From Phyto melanocephala (lineage: Eukaryota; Arthropoda; Insecta; Diptera; Rhinophoridae): DNA of 64,000 bases. Of the stretch, positions 46,081 through 58,276 are shown piece by piece. Numbering within the stretch: the first letter of the stretch is position 1; each line of letters begins with the position of its first letter. The stretch spans positions 180,575,235 through 180,639,234 of the forward strand of contig OW799233.1 in assembly GCA_941918925.1 (NCBI GenBank), read 5' to 3'. The translations under genes were made by a program, and so were the position numbers. The notes below the pieces were generated by a model. The model ran no database searches and was not told where the DNA came from. It saw only the letters and a list, made by a program, of their open reading frames with translations.

Positions 46081-46589
46081 AAGGGTGTCCAAATATGAGG
46101 TATCATTTTGATTTGATTTTAATACAACTAAGAGTGTTTTCTTGATATTAAAAGCATTTTGATTTCAGTATATTATACAAAATTTAAAATTATGTCGGCC
46201 AAGTGACCCCACTACTGGTTAAGCAGGCTCCAAATTTGTTATTCTAATTCACATTTTCGAATAATTTGTTAATGATGAATATCTGCCCGATAATGTTTAT
46301 TTTAAGCTCTTGAATTCTTGTGGGATTATTGCTGTACACTTTTGATTTGAAAAAAAACACCCCAAAAAGATAGTATAGAATTGTTTAATCGGTGGATTAT
46401 AGTGTCGTCTACGACATATAATGTGATTTTTAAATTCCTCTTTTAAAAGATCCATTGTTTCCCTTGTAGTGTGGCAAGTGCCACCATCCTATTGAAACCA
46501 AATATTCTCTTCATCTAAATCATAAATTTCGGATCATCTCTCTGATCATCTTTCCATTAACCGGTGATATTTCCAATTTGGACACCCTT
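46081..46589 (-). mobile_element. Mariner deletion derivative with AAGGGTGTCC ends
   Basis: The left end AAGGGTGTCCAAATAT and the inverted right end AAGGGTGTCCAAATTGG pair. Both flanks are TA (46079-46080 and 46590-46591). On the minus strand around 46510-46390 the code reads I-W-F-Q-stop-D-G-G-T-C-H-T-T-R-E-T-M-D-L-L, the second catalytic Asp block of DD41D mariners, with one stop just before the Asp. The N-terminal domain, first Asp and third Asp regions are deleted or unreadable. 509 bp. Confidence 0.82.
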
Positions 46590-47063
46590 TATAATTAAGT
46601 GCAGAAAAATGTTGTCAACATAACTTTTAAGCAATTTAACACAAATCTAGCAAATTATCTATCTATTAAAGTTTAAGATACAACAAATTGTGCAACTATA
46701 AAGCTGCACAAATATTTTTTATTATAGAATTTTCAACATATTTTATATGAAATCCAATTCAGACTTAAAATTATTTTTTTTTTTCATTAGTAAAACTTGC
46801 CGGTTCTTTCTTTTGCTTTGTTTACGAATGTTTTTTTGTTTGATATTAAAGTTTATTAAATTTCATTATTCTACCTTATTTACCCTTAGGGTCTAAAGGT
46901 TGTTTTGTTGTTATTTAAGAGCGTTTACGTTTATTTTCAATCGTGTGAAACCTTTTTTTCCCTGGGTGGTACATATTTACTATTAATGAGTAATTGTTTA
47001 ATTAAACTTAAGACCAAATTGTGAAAATAGAAATCAAAGGGGGTAGTTGTAAACTATTATATA
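46590..47063. other. AT-rich sequence, nothing recognised
   Basis: No coding signal or repeat pair. Confidence 0.5.
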
Positions 47064-47462
47064 CTAGCCAAGTCCGGCGCGCATTGCTACGCCCCTTAAT
47101 GAATAAAAATTCATTCTGAATTTTAATTTAATATATTAAAAATAATATTTTGTTGATTTTTATTGTAATGCAAGTGAGGATACAATATTTTTGGGTTTTC
47201 CACTTGCTGTAAAAATGGACAAATTTACGAAATTATGTAGTCATGACAGCTCAAAATGTGAGCAAAGTTTCAGAAAAATCGGTCAAATGCAAGTAGCTAA
47301 AAATGATAACTAATTTTTATGGGCGTGGCCCGCCCACTTTTTACCACCCGCAACCACTCCCTGGAATGTGTACAACAATTTGCCAAAGTTTGAGTCCGAA
47401 CGAATTTACGGTTTCGGAGTCTATAGATAACACACACAGAGAGTTTCACTTTTATTTATAGA
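47064..47462 (-). mobile_element. Non-autonomous Helitron, copy 4
   Basis: On the plus strand, CTAG (47064-47067) and the inverted hairpin segment open the copy, and ...TTTCACTTTTATTTATAGA closes it. It lies between A and T. It has only one minisatellite unit plus a unique segment (about 47130-47215) not seen in the other copies. Thirty-one bases separate it from copy 5 in the same orientation. Confidence 0.85.
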
Positions 47463-47493
47463 TGCGTCTGTGAGCGGGTATTTATATATTTTA

Positions 47494-48321
47494 CTAGCCA
47501 ATCCCGGCGCGCGTTGCTACGCCCCTTCATGAATTTTAATCGCATTCTAAATTTTAATCGAATATCAAGTGCAAGGCTAAAAACTATAACTTTTCCTTTA
47601 TGAGCGTGGCACTGCCCACTTTTCTAATTACGAAACTGTATAGTCATGACAGCTCAATAAGTGTGCAAAGTTTCAGAAAAATCGGTCCAGTATAAGTACC
47701 TCAAAATGATACCTTTTTTTATGAGCGTGGCACTGCCCACTTTTCTAAATACGAAACTGTATAGTCATGACAACTCAATATGTGTGCAAAGTTTCAGAAA
47801 AAGCGGGCCAGTGCAAGTACCTCAAAATGATCCCTTTTTTTTAATGGGCGTGGCACTGCCCACTTTTCTAATGACGAAAGTGTAAAGTCATGACAGCTCA
47901 ATATGTTTGCAAAGTTTCAGAAAATTCGGTCCAGTGCAAGTAGCTAAAACTGATAACTTATTTTTTATGGGCATGGCCCCGCCCACTTTTTCAATCACGA
48001 AATTATAAAGCCATGACAGCTCAATATGTGTGCAAAGTTTCAGAAAAATCGGTCCAGTGCAAGTACCTCAAAATTAAAACTTTTTTAGGGGCGTGGCCCC
48101 GCCCACTTTTCTTATCACGAAATTATTTAGTCATGACAGCTCGATATGTGTGCAAAGTTTCAGAAAAATCGGTCAAGTGCAAGTAGCTTAAACTGATAAC
48201 TAATTTTGTATGGGTGTGGCCCCGCCCACTTTTTTTCATCCATAAACACTCCCCGGTATGTGTACAACAACTTGCCAAAGTTTGAGTCCGAACGGTTTTA
48301 CAGTTTCAGAGTCTATAGCTA

Positions 48322-48352
<31 letters not shown>

Positions 48353-48372
48353 TTCACTTTTATATATATAGA
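47494..48372 (-). mobile_element. Non-autonomous Helitron, copy 5
   Basis: Complete: CTAG at 47494-47497, closing TATATATAGA at 48372, A and T at the flanks. Six minisatellite units: the conserved CCCACTTTT core falls at 47615, 47736, 47859, 47982, 48102 and 48225, spacings of 120-123 bp. A (CA)n run of about 13 repeats lies just inside the 5' end (about 48324-48349). Short ORFs such as 47661-47885 are translations of the repeat units and not genes. Confidence 0.9.
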
Positions 48373-50004
48373 TCTTTTGTATTTAACGAGTTAATTTGTG
48401 AAATAAATATTTCTAATTATCAACATTTGTTACAACACTGTCTATCTTTTTCTCTCTCATTACATCCAGAAGTTTATAAAATTAGTAAGAAAAAGCTAGT
48501 AATTAGAAGCTGGGAAAACCAAAGAAAAACTAGAAACAATTTCTACAAAAAAAAAAGGATAAAAAATAAAATAATTTGCTTAACACACTTTGTATTTAAA
48601 TATTAGTTTAATTTTTTTTATTCTCTGTATCCATTATAAATAAGTTTAAAATTTAAAATTTTTTTTTTATTTTTTACAAAAATCTTAAATCCTTAAACTG
48701 CTCAAAAAGCGTAGCAAATAATATGCGAAATAGAAACCAACAATAAATAATGCCATCATTGCAATCAATCACTGGTAGAATAACGAATTATTTTTTGCTC
48801 TTTGTATCTCTTGCACTTGCAACCATCCTCGTACTCTATCATCAGCGGCAGACTACTCTAATGCTGATGCTGTTTATCATTTAAGCACACCGTCGCTAAC
48901 TGAAAGAAGCTTATCAGTTGAATAAAATCTTTTTATTATCCCCGCAGAAAAAAAAAACAAACAAAAAAATGAGCAAGAAGGTGTAGCACAACGGAAATTA
49001 TATTTTTTGTTAAATACGATTTCACTGACTATTTTTATTGGCAAAAGGTTGACGTGAAACCCAAAATATTTAAATTTTTTGTACTAAATGGTAATAAAAT
49101 ATATATAAATTTACGTTTATGATACTTGAAATATTAAAATTAATATTAAATAAAAATTTACAAGCCATTAAAAAGTTTTTAAACTAAATAAATATATGAG
49201 AGACGATTGTAAATCTCAAAGAAATAAAATTTTATTTTATTCTGAATACGATTCAATAATCGAAGGATTATTTTTAACTAGCCGAAAGTTTTAGTTATAA
49301 CAACATCAATATTGTTAAAGTAAATTAAATATTTTAATTTGAACAAATTTGTTTTGTTTCTCTCTCTCTCCCTCTCACTCGTGCATTGTATTTTTTCCAT
49401 TATCTCATGTTTGTTTTTATTACAATCTTTCAATATAAAATTAATTTTCACAACAAGAAAAAAAAACTAAATAAAAAATAATACAATTATGCCAATTAAT
49501 AATGCTGCTTAATTGTATTTGGACATGATACAAACACATTTCACTAATGAGACCACAAAACAAATTATTTTTATATTCATTAATTTTTTTTTTTAGCAAC
49601 TTTTGTTGTTTGATGTGAGAAATAAAAATGACTGTCTGAACGACTCACTTAACAGAAAATTAAAAAGCCATAGAGAAACAGAGAGACAGACAGACAGACA
49701 TACAACAAACAAAAGTTCCATCAAACCAACAAGCAAATAAACGATTATTGTCAGTCTGAATAGCAAGTGCACCTGGGACTCGACTAACGGCCACACAAAA
49801 GACATGAAGCGAAACATTTTAGCATAAAATTAATTTTCAAAACTTCTAAAGAATGATTTTTAAAGTTTTTGTCCTATTGAATTATCATAGATATCGTCCA
49901 AATTAATTAGATTATCACTATCTATTATAGTGATCAAGGTCAAATTTGGTAGCTTGCTTGGTTTTTTTAATTTGTTTAAGTTCTTGGCAGAATATTATTA
50001 TTAT
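48373..50004. other. AT-rich sequence, no gene recognised
   Basis: CT-rich microsatellite near 49361-49379 and (ACAG)n near 49684-49700. The 49593-49817 minus-strand ORF derives from the latter and shows no family signature. Confidence 0.45.
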
Positions 50005-50830
50005 TATACCCTTCACACAGTGAAAAAGGGTATATATAGGTTTGTCATTCCGTGTGAAATTTCTACAATTTTCATTTCCGACCCCATAAAGTATATATTT
50101 TCTGAAAGCTTATGAATAGGGGAGTCGATTAAGCTCTGTCAGTCTGTCCGTCTGTCCGTGTGTATGTTGAAATCAACTTTTTGAAGCCCCCCCGACATAG
50201 GTTGGACCCGGGTGAGGTATTAAAATATCAGAAATATTCGGGAGTAGATCGGTATTGAAAATCAGAAACATCGGTACATAAACAACTGAGATATGAGCAA
50301 AAACCCACGACCACCTCGATTTTTTTTCACAAAAACAACATTGCAACAACAACATACACACATACAAACGTGTATACTGGTTATAGAAAACGTGGCATCG
50401 AATCCCAGCTGAGCCAAAAAAAAAATTTTTTTAATTTTTTTAAAATTTTTTTTTAAATTTTTTTCTTTATTTTTTTTTATTTTTTATTTAATATATTATT
50501 TATATTTTTATTATTATTTTTTTTTTTAATTTTTTTTTTAATATTTTTTTGTTTTATATATATTATATATATAATAATTTTTTTTTTAATTTTTTTTTTA
50601 AATTTTTTTTTTAAATTTTTTTTAATTTTTTTTTAAATTTTTTTTTTTTTTTTAACATACATACGTGAATTTATAATTTTACAATGGGATGTTTTTATAT
50701 ATGTATGTTTTTATATGTATGTACGTATTTCATATGGGATGAATGGTGACACAAACTACTGTTATTGCATGACTACACGTTGTGAAGGGTATATAAAATT
50801 CGGCACGGCCGAATATAGCGCTCTTACTTG
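50005..50830 (+). repeat. Hairpin-ended dispersed repeat, copy B (most complete)
   Basis: It opens with TATACCCTTCACACAGTG and the AAAAAGGGTATA arm of a hairpin. It continues through TTTCATTTCCGACCCC, GGGGAGTCGATTAAG, a GTCTGTCCGTCTGTCCG run and a C-run, then a near-pure T/A tract (about 50418-50655). It closes with GAAGGGTATATAAAATTCGGC, the ATTCGGC-ACG-GCCGAAT hairpin (50798-50814) and CTCTTACTTG. 826 bp, no coding capacity. A Helentron/DINE-like origin is an inference from the terminal hairpin and internal low-complexity tract. Confidence 0.85.
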
Positions 50831-50839
50831 TTTTTTGTA

Positions 50840-51393
50840 AAGGGTGGTTAAATTTTAAGGGCCGACGTTGATTTTGAATAAAACAAATTATTTAGGAAAT
50901 TATTGTCATTTCATTTTATTATGATAATATTGGTATGTTTCAATTATGTATGGAACAAAATATCTCCCAATGGCCACCGGGACCTCGGCGGCACACCACC
51001 ATCCGATGGTCCAAATTTGTAATGACAATCTTGATGTTGTTTAATTGTTGGGCACGATGATGAGCCGAGGTTGAGTGCTCTTTTGTCACACTATCGCAAA
51101 AAACAGCAACGTTTCTCATTTAACCAACTAAGATGGCATTCACAGATGTTCTAACATTTTATACAGACCTTTTTTGCTAAAATTTAAATATTTTTTACAA
51201 TTCTCCCGACTGTGGACGAATTTGAACGATTATGTTGACCAAAAGAATCACGATGAGCACGAAATGCATTTTGATTTGAACGACCATTTTCATAATAAGC
51301 CTGATTAACTTTAACGCGTTGCTCGATTGTGAATTGATGGTTCAATTAAGTCTGAACAACATCAACATCGGCCCTTAAACTTTAACCACCATT
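50840..51393 (-). mobile_element. Mariner derivative retaining the DNA-binding half only
   Basis: The left end AAGGGTGGTTAAATTTTAAG and the inverted right end AATGGTGGTTAAAGTTTAAG are inverted repeats extending about 30 bp (to GGGCCGA-GTTG). Both flanks are TA. On the minus strand, 51339-51184 encodes F-T-I-E-Q-R-V-K-V-N-Q-A-Y-Y-E-N-G, F-R-A-H-R-D-S-F-G-Q-H-N-R and S-T-V-G-R-I-V, the first helix-turn-helix of this mariner type. After a stop come E-H-S-T-S and R-A-Q-Q-L-N, from the second HTH. The code then jumps to the C-terminal tail (N-L-D-H-R-M-V-V-C-R-R-G-P-G-G-H). The whole DDD catalytic core is deleted. 554 bp. Confidence 0.85.
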
Positions 51394-51396
51394 TAT

Positions 51397-52228
51397 AAGT
51401 TTCTCATTCCGTTTGTAATTTCAGCAATATGCATTTGAGAGCCTTTAAAGAATACTTATTTTAAAACATTATAGCTGGAAGAATTGATGTAGCTAAGTTC
51501 ACTTCGTCCGTGTGTATGTTAAAGTCAACTTTTTAAAGCCTTCACGTGTACTGTAGACTCTTCTATGACAATAATTTCATAAATGCTTTCGTGAATTTCA
51601 CTAATATAGTTCGTTGAGATATTTAATTTAAAACTTACTATAGATTTTTATTTCAGGAGAAATTAACGAATTAGCGAGAGAACACGATTGCCCCTATTTT
51701 TACCCAAACAAAGTTAGATTTTGCAGCGCTCTTACAAAATTAATAATATAAAATATCGTTACCTGAATATAGAAAATCCTTCCCAATGTTCAAAAAGGCT
51801 TGAGTTAGGACCTTTCTATATTAAGGTAACGATATGTACCTTTGGCAACATTCGCAAAAAATTTGGTTCTATAGGTTAATTACCGAAAAAAATTTCAATT
51901 AAAAGTTAAGATTATCAATTTCGTAAATACGTTTTTGTTAAAAAGAAAAAAATTTTCGGAAAAATTATTGTACTAGTACTATTACTTTTTTTATTTTTTT
52001 TACAAAAAACTATTTAGATCAACCAGTGAATACTTTTTTTCCTTTTTCCTTACTTGGATATACAACAAATAAAAAGTATTTTATGGAAATATTTAGTCCA
52101 ATAGGTCCATTAATCTTATATGTAGAGGCCAAAAATATTTTCTAAAAAACAAGTTGCATTTAAACAAATATCTCTGGGAAGGGTATATAAGATTTGGCGC
52201 AGCCGAATAAAGCCCTGTTACTTGCTTA
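51397..52228 (+). repeat. Hairpin-ended dispersed repeat, degenerate copy E
   Basis: The left part (TTTCTCATTCCGTTTGTAATTTC..., GTCCGTGTGTATGTTAAAGTCAACTTTTTAAAGCC) and the right end (GAAGGGTATATAAGATTTGGC, then GCAGCCGAATAAAGC and TTACTTGC) both match copy B in the same orientation. The middle is not alignable by eye. The terminal hairpin has lost pairing. Much older than copies B and C, and separated from B by the mariner at 50840-51393. Confidence 0.65.
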
Positions 52229-53883
52229 ATATTAACACACACATATAAAGCATTTTTGAAACATTTCAACACTATTAAGATATTAAATAAAAATTATTAT
52301 TTAAAACTATTAAATATAATTGTTTAATTATATTAATACATTGCTATCGCTTTTATATGCTTAAAAGTTATTTTGTTGTGCTAATTAAAACATTAAACAA
52401 ATATTTAGAAAATGGATTTGAGAAAAATTACAGGGTTTGGAAGATTTTTGATAAAAATTTGGTAGGATAATTATTATTATTGTTGCATCCCTCCTAATAG
52501 CGTTAAATTAACGACAGCAAACGTTTATCTATCCTTTTCTTGAAGTAAATGTCTGAGGTCATAGATAGATGCAAAACACGGGATTACAACTGCAAAAAGT
52601 TTGCTTGTCCATAGACTTTAATTGGATTTATCAATTTTCGCATATTTTACTTAACTTGTCTTCCTTTTGGAGCTGTTTGAAATTTAATTTCATCATTCTG
52701 CAGATCAGCGTCCAGTCATATTCTTTTCGCAAAGCTTACACTGCTGATTTCTTTTTTCTTAACCATATAACCTTTCTCAAATCTATCGATATATATTTTT
52801 TTCATTTCTATAGAGAGGGAAATAGATTTAGTGACGTTCGTGTATCATGTTACCAAGGCTCAAAGTTACAAAAGATATAATTTTTTACAAGTTAGCATAA
52901 TCAGCTGTTAAGCTGAAATAAAGTAAAATTTTTATATTACTAAACAATATACTAAACAATAAATAATTGTAATAAAATATTGTAAAAAAAGGTTCATTAT
53001 GGCACTATAATTGAAGTAAAGCCGCAAATAACGTTGTAAAAGACAAATTTTGCAAAACCTGTTTTTTTGCAGATTACCGTTAAAATTACTCTCTTACATT
53101 TGTTCAAACACCAAAACATCAAAATTATGAATTTTATTACCGTCAAAACGCAATTACAATGAGTCAGTCAGTGGAAGAACGTTGTAAGTTATAAACAAAA
53201 GTCTACGAACAGAATTGTGGAAAGTGATTTATAAGTGTAACAGAGGTACAAAAAGAAAAGTATTTAAAAAAAGAGATAATAAACCCTTTTGAATACGTTT
53301 TTTTGCTCTCCTGAAAAATTATTATTTTGTCATTTGCAACGTTATTCGCGGCGATCTTTTAATTGACCATATTGCAACTAGTCCATTTTGGATACAATAG
53401 ACCATGTTGATAAATTTTTTTCAGGTATATTGCAACAACATAAAAATATTTATAAAATATAGTTTTTTACTGAAAAAACGGCTTCTATGGCGGTACCGGA
53501 TTTTATGTGAACAGAACGTTATATACAAGCCTACTAAATAGAGTAACCACCATTGAGCTAAATTTTGCTTTAAAAAAGGATTTTTATTAAACAAATTTTT
53601 AAATAAAAGTCATTAAAGACATAAGATAAATTATTTTGCAAAAGTGCTGAATATTTCTATAAATAGAAAAGCTTTTAAATTTTTTTCATGCACTGCCAAC
53701 TTTTTAATGGTTGCTAATATAAATCTTAATTTACAGACCGCAACCGTATGCTGTTAGTTGCCAGTTACTATCTGTAATATCTTTTTTATTATTTTTTTTT
53801 TTTTTTTTTTGCAACTAACAACACAATTAAAGTTCCGTTGCTATTGATAATTAATCTCAGAATTATCGATCCAAACTTCTTTA
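52229..53883. other. AT-rich sequence, no gene recognised
   Basis: The 52569-52880 ORF (103 codons) is aromatic/hydrophobic without a family signature. T-run at about 53788-53810. Confidence 0.45.
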
Positions 53884-54344
53884 TCTATATATATAAAAGT
53901 GAAACTCTGTGTGTGTGTGTGTGTTAGCTATAGACTTCGAAACTCTAAAACCGATCGGGTTTAAACTTTCGTAAGTTGTTGTACACATACCAGGGAGTAT
54001 TTATGGGTGAAAAAAAGTGGGCGGTGCCACACCCATAAAAAAATAGATATTTTTAGCTACTTGAACATCACCGATTTTTCTGAAACTTTGCACACATATT
54101 GAGCTGTCATGACTTTACAATTTCGTGATTAGAGAAGTGGGCAGTGCCACGCCCATAAAAAAAGTTATCTTTTTCAGCTACTTAAACTTCACCAATTTTT
54201 CTAAAACTTTTCACACTCATATTGAGGTCTCATGATTATACAATTTCGTGATTAGAAAAGTGGGCGGGGCCACGCCCATAAAAAAAGTTATAATTTTGAG
54301 GTACTTGCTCTGGACCGATTTTTGTGAAGCGCGGGCTTTTCTAG
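53884..54344 (+). mobile_element. Non-autonomous Helitron, copy 6
   Basis: It begins TCTATATATATAAAAGTG after an A and ends CTAG before a T, with about three minisatellite units. The segment just before CTAG is shortened (GTGAAGCGCGGGCTTTTCTAG), so most of the 3' hairpin sequence is deleted while the terminal bases are kept. Confidence 0.86.
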
Positions 54345-54643
54345 TAATAAATAAATGTGGTCGGCTTTGAAATCCCAATATTGCTTGTGTGTAGGTGCTT
54401 GTATTTTTCACAGAGGCACGACCAAATTTGTGGACCATAAATATTTTTTTAATAACAAAAAAAAAAAGAAGAAAAATGCGTGAAAATATATTTTAAAAAA
54501 TGTTTCTTCACTATAAAAAAATTTGTTTCATTCAAGCTGGAGGCTGGTAGAAATATATTATTTTTAATGATTATTATCCAAAGGCTCAACAAAATAATAC
54601 TTAGATCGATTGTCTAAAAAATAGCCTATAAGAAAGAGATTTA
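54345..54643. other. AT-rich spacer
   Basis: Nothing recognised between the Helitron and the mariner. Confidence 0.5.
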
Positions 54644-55564
54644 TCTCTACGTGATTTTTTAAGCGTAGTTTTTTTGAAAATCTAATAAAACACTCAAATT
54701 TGCATCATATATTCAAAATTTTATTTGGAATCGATAAATTGGTCTTTGCCATTTACTTTTTAAAAATAACTGCATGTAAATGTTGCCCGCGGCTCCGGTT
54801 CAAATGGTCCATAAGTTAGGTCCAATTTTGCACCACTTGTTCGAGCATTTCGGCCTGTATTCCATGAATAACACGTGTTATGTTATACTCTAAGGCTTCA
54901 ATCGTGTTTGGCTTGCCCACAAAGACCAACAACTTCACATTACCCCACAAAAAATAGTCAGGAGGCGTCAAATCACATGGTCTTGGCGGCCAACTTACAG
55001 GGCGAGAGTTAAACTGCTCACCAAATTCATCCTTCAATATGTCCATTGTTTCACGAGATGTGTGGCATGTGGCACATATGTGATTTCTTGTTGCAACCAC
55101 ATATCAACCAAGTCCAACTCAGCCAATTGGGGCAAAAAAAAGTCGCGTATAATGGCTGGATATCGTTCGCCGTTGACGGTAACGTTTCTATCACGGTCTT
55201 CTTTGAAGAAAAATTGACCAATGATGCCACCAGCCTGTCGTTTTTTCGGTATGCATCGGTAACTCTTGTACGGCATGTGGCTGTTCTTCACCCCAGATAC
55301 GACAGTTCTGCTTGTTTACGTATTCATTTAGCCAGAAATGAGCGTCATCGCTGAACACAATTTTTCGATAACATTGGATTTCCATCGAGCTGTTGTAAGC
55401 ACATATTTTCATTTCAACGATTTGCAGTCGTTGCTCGTTTGTGAGTTTCTCCATGATAAAATGGCAGAGTATACTGAACACTTCACTTTCACAGATCTAG
55501 TTTGGACACAATAACCAACCAGTGCTGCCAGCCCAAAAAACTTAATTCATTAAAAATCACCCTT
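54644..55564 (-). mobile_element. Mariner with AAGGGTGATTTTT ends and HTH-less transposase remnant
   Basis: The inverted right end AAGGGTGATTTTTAATG (closing at 55564, followed by TA) matches the 60215 element. The left end survives as ...ACGTGATTTTTTAAG near 54649-54663. The transposase starts at 55454 (M-E-K-L-T-N-E-Q-R-L-Q-I-V-E). After about 29 residues it reaches R-K-I-V-F-S-D-D-A-H-F-W-L-N, with N-K-Q-N-C-R-I-W and Q-E-L-P-M-H following. Frameshifts lead to N-G-E-R-Y-P-A-I-I-R-D-F-F-L-P, W-L-Q-Q-E (second Asp lost) and C-D-L-T-P-P-D-Y-F-L-W (third Asp). The C-terminal N-W-T is followed by a stop at about 54814, with M-D-H-L-N-R and G-Q-H-L-H readable beyond it. Confidence 0.84.
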
Positions 55565-58276
55565 TATAAACATAAAGGTCACAACAACAAAACTTTTAAT
55601 TGTATGCATGTATAAGTATAAACATTTTTTTTTGTTATTAATTTATAAGAAAACAAAAAAATATTGGAACTTTAATACCGAACAATAAGGCCCTACTGTC
55701 AATTCATATACAAAAATTTATATAAACTCTCACACAAACCAAAATAAATATCTTTATACATACATACACATGTATATATGTATGTATGTATGTATGTATG
55801 AAGTATTTACTTAAGTGAACTGAGGGGAAAAGGAAACAAAAATGGACGTATTTATTTAACATTAACACGCCAACAAAACTCAACTTTTGCTTTATTGTTT
55901 TTTCGTCATTGTTTTAAGCTTTGACCGTTTATTTACAAAAACAAAAATAATTTTCTAATTTTTTTTCACTGATTTTAATCGCAGTACAGCTCGGCATAGA
56001 ATAAAGTTAAAAATAAAATTTTTTTAGTAGAAATTGAAAAGCATCGTAACAATCGTAATGCGTTTTGATAAATGAGTACACAGCGTGTGAAACGTGTAAA
56101 CGTTTAAATATTTTGATAGTTTGGAAGCAGCTAAAATAAAAAATTGTAAAATTTATTAATAGACTTCCACTCAATTAACAATCGAATTATCTATTGTTGA
56201 TAGAAACATTTTTTTAAGTTTCTTTTTTTTTTAATATGATTTCTGTTACGAAAAATTCAAGTCTTATTAGTGGATAGTTTAATTAAGTTTATTTAAGATT
56301 CATTTAAATATTTCGATAATATTTTATAAGTTGTTATAAACTTGTCATGTTCAAAATACATACATACAAACATATTTATAAAACAACAAAAATCACTACA
56401 TTTGTTTGCTACTTGTATCAATAAATTAATCACCATGCTGCACTGTGTTTCGTTTGTTTTTTATTAATTCTATCTTGTTTAAATTTTTAATTATTAAAAT
56501 CTTTTAAATATGGCGCGTTGTGTGCATAAATTTATTTTATTTTCTGCTTAATAAATAAATTTAACAAAATTATTATTGTCATTTGTTTTTGACATTTTGC
56601 TGCTGTTTTGTCCCCTTTGTTTGTGCGCCTGAGTGTTTTTTGTTTTTTCATAATTTAATTAAATACAAATTCATTTAATTTAATTTATTTTTTAAATACA
56701 TTAAGTATGTGTGTAATATATGATTTCTTTTCATATTATTATTCCAATTGAGACAAAAAAATATTTAACATTTATTATTGTTATAATTATCAATGTTATA
56801 ATTTGACTCGCCCATTCATTTGCTTGCAGAAGAAGAGTGATAGAGGAAAAACTAATTTATGAAAAGTGATTCCATTATTATAAAATTGTCTAGTTTTATT
56901 TATCAAAACAGAATATGGAATATTTTTTTTACAAAAAAAGATTTGCCAGCAATTAATGCTTTGGTCAGTTTGTATATACATTTTTTTTAGGGCAATATCG
57001 AGTTTTTTTTTTTTTTTTGTTATGTATTCGGTATTTGTAGTCAATCTTAGAGCACGATATACATATTGATGTTTTTGCCTCAAAGTCATTGATCACAAGT
57101 ACTTCGTTCCAGTATTTATCCACAAAATCATAGTTGCTATCTCGCTAATGTACTAACCTGATATCAGAAAATTAAAGCTCGCAAAAAACCATGGAATCGC
57201 AAATACCAAGGATATAATAAAAATTGTAAGCTGGCCCTGCGTTCGGCCTTTAGAAAATACTTTAAATTAGAAGGTGTACGATGAAGCTTTTTTTGGTACG
57301 GTCTAATTTGCATATTTGCCAGTTTAATTTTCCAAAAATAGGACTTAATTCAAAATCTTACCCATATTTAAATATTTAATATTAAAAAATAACTTCTACC
57401 TAAAGAATTTGTTTAAAAAAATATACTAAAATTGTCTCATTTTGTAAATTAAAATAGCAAGTAATAATACTATATTCGTTCGTGCCAAATCTTATGTACA
57501 TACGTAACACCATCATGTACATATCTACCCCTGTGAGCGAAAATATCGTATGTTACAAAAACAAAATTTTTATTACTTTTAAATAAATAAAGACGTAAAT
57601 AAGACTGCCAAATACGATAAAATGTACACAGTGTTATCTCCATAACTAAAACAGTTATCGCTTTAATATTTTATCAGTAGATGGATTAATGGATGTAGAC
57701 CCAATTTGCATAAAAAAAGTCGATTTCTAAGCAATATGACAAAATTCTACGAATGGCCCAATCTTAGTGTAGCCTAGATTCCAAATTTAATTTTTAATGC
57801 TATTTTATTTCGAACGCCATTTTGATTTTTAAAATTGTTTATGCTTTACGGTATTTTATTAGTTTAAGTTTTTATTTGGTACCCATATTGATGGGGTTAT
57901 AGCCTCGATTTTGCTTCTAATTCCAACTTGAATTTTAATTTTATAATTTTAACTGTGTTCTCCTAATCAAGCTCTTTCAATTGTTAAAGATATTATTTGG
58001 GTTAAAGGGCATAAATTTTAATTACTATATTTTATTCATTTTATTTTAATCCATTTTGTTGCAGAGGCCATCTTTGAATTTTTATACTTTAATTTTGTCT
58101 GTACTTTAACAGTTATTTGATACCCAACTAAATATTTCTCTCGGTTGTATTTAAGTTAACAGTTTTTTGGAAAAATATCGAAGCAGTTGGATTTTTGTCC
58201 TTATATATATAAGTTAGTTTTAACTCGATTTTAATTTTTCTATGGAATAATTATTTAGACTCTTTCTTATTACAAT
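55565..58276. other. AT-rich sequence with one degenerate repeat end
   Basis: At about 57459-57545 the order CAAGTAATAATACTATATTCG, CGTGCCAAATCTTATGTACAT, then CATCATGTACAT is a decayed copy of the hairpin family's TTCGGC end. TATG microsatellite at about 55777-55801. No gene recognised. Confidence 0.45.

Noticed and set aside
47661..47885. 74-codon ORF with an internal sequence repeat
   Set aside because: It is a translation of two Helitron minisatellite units; repeated residues reflect repeated DNA.
50418..50655. Long T-rich tract as a regulatory or origin element
   Set aside because: It is a shared internal part of the hairpin repeat family (A-rich on the other strand in copies A and C).
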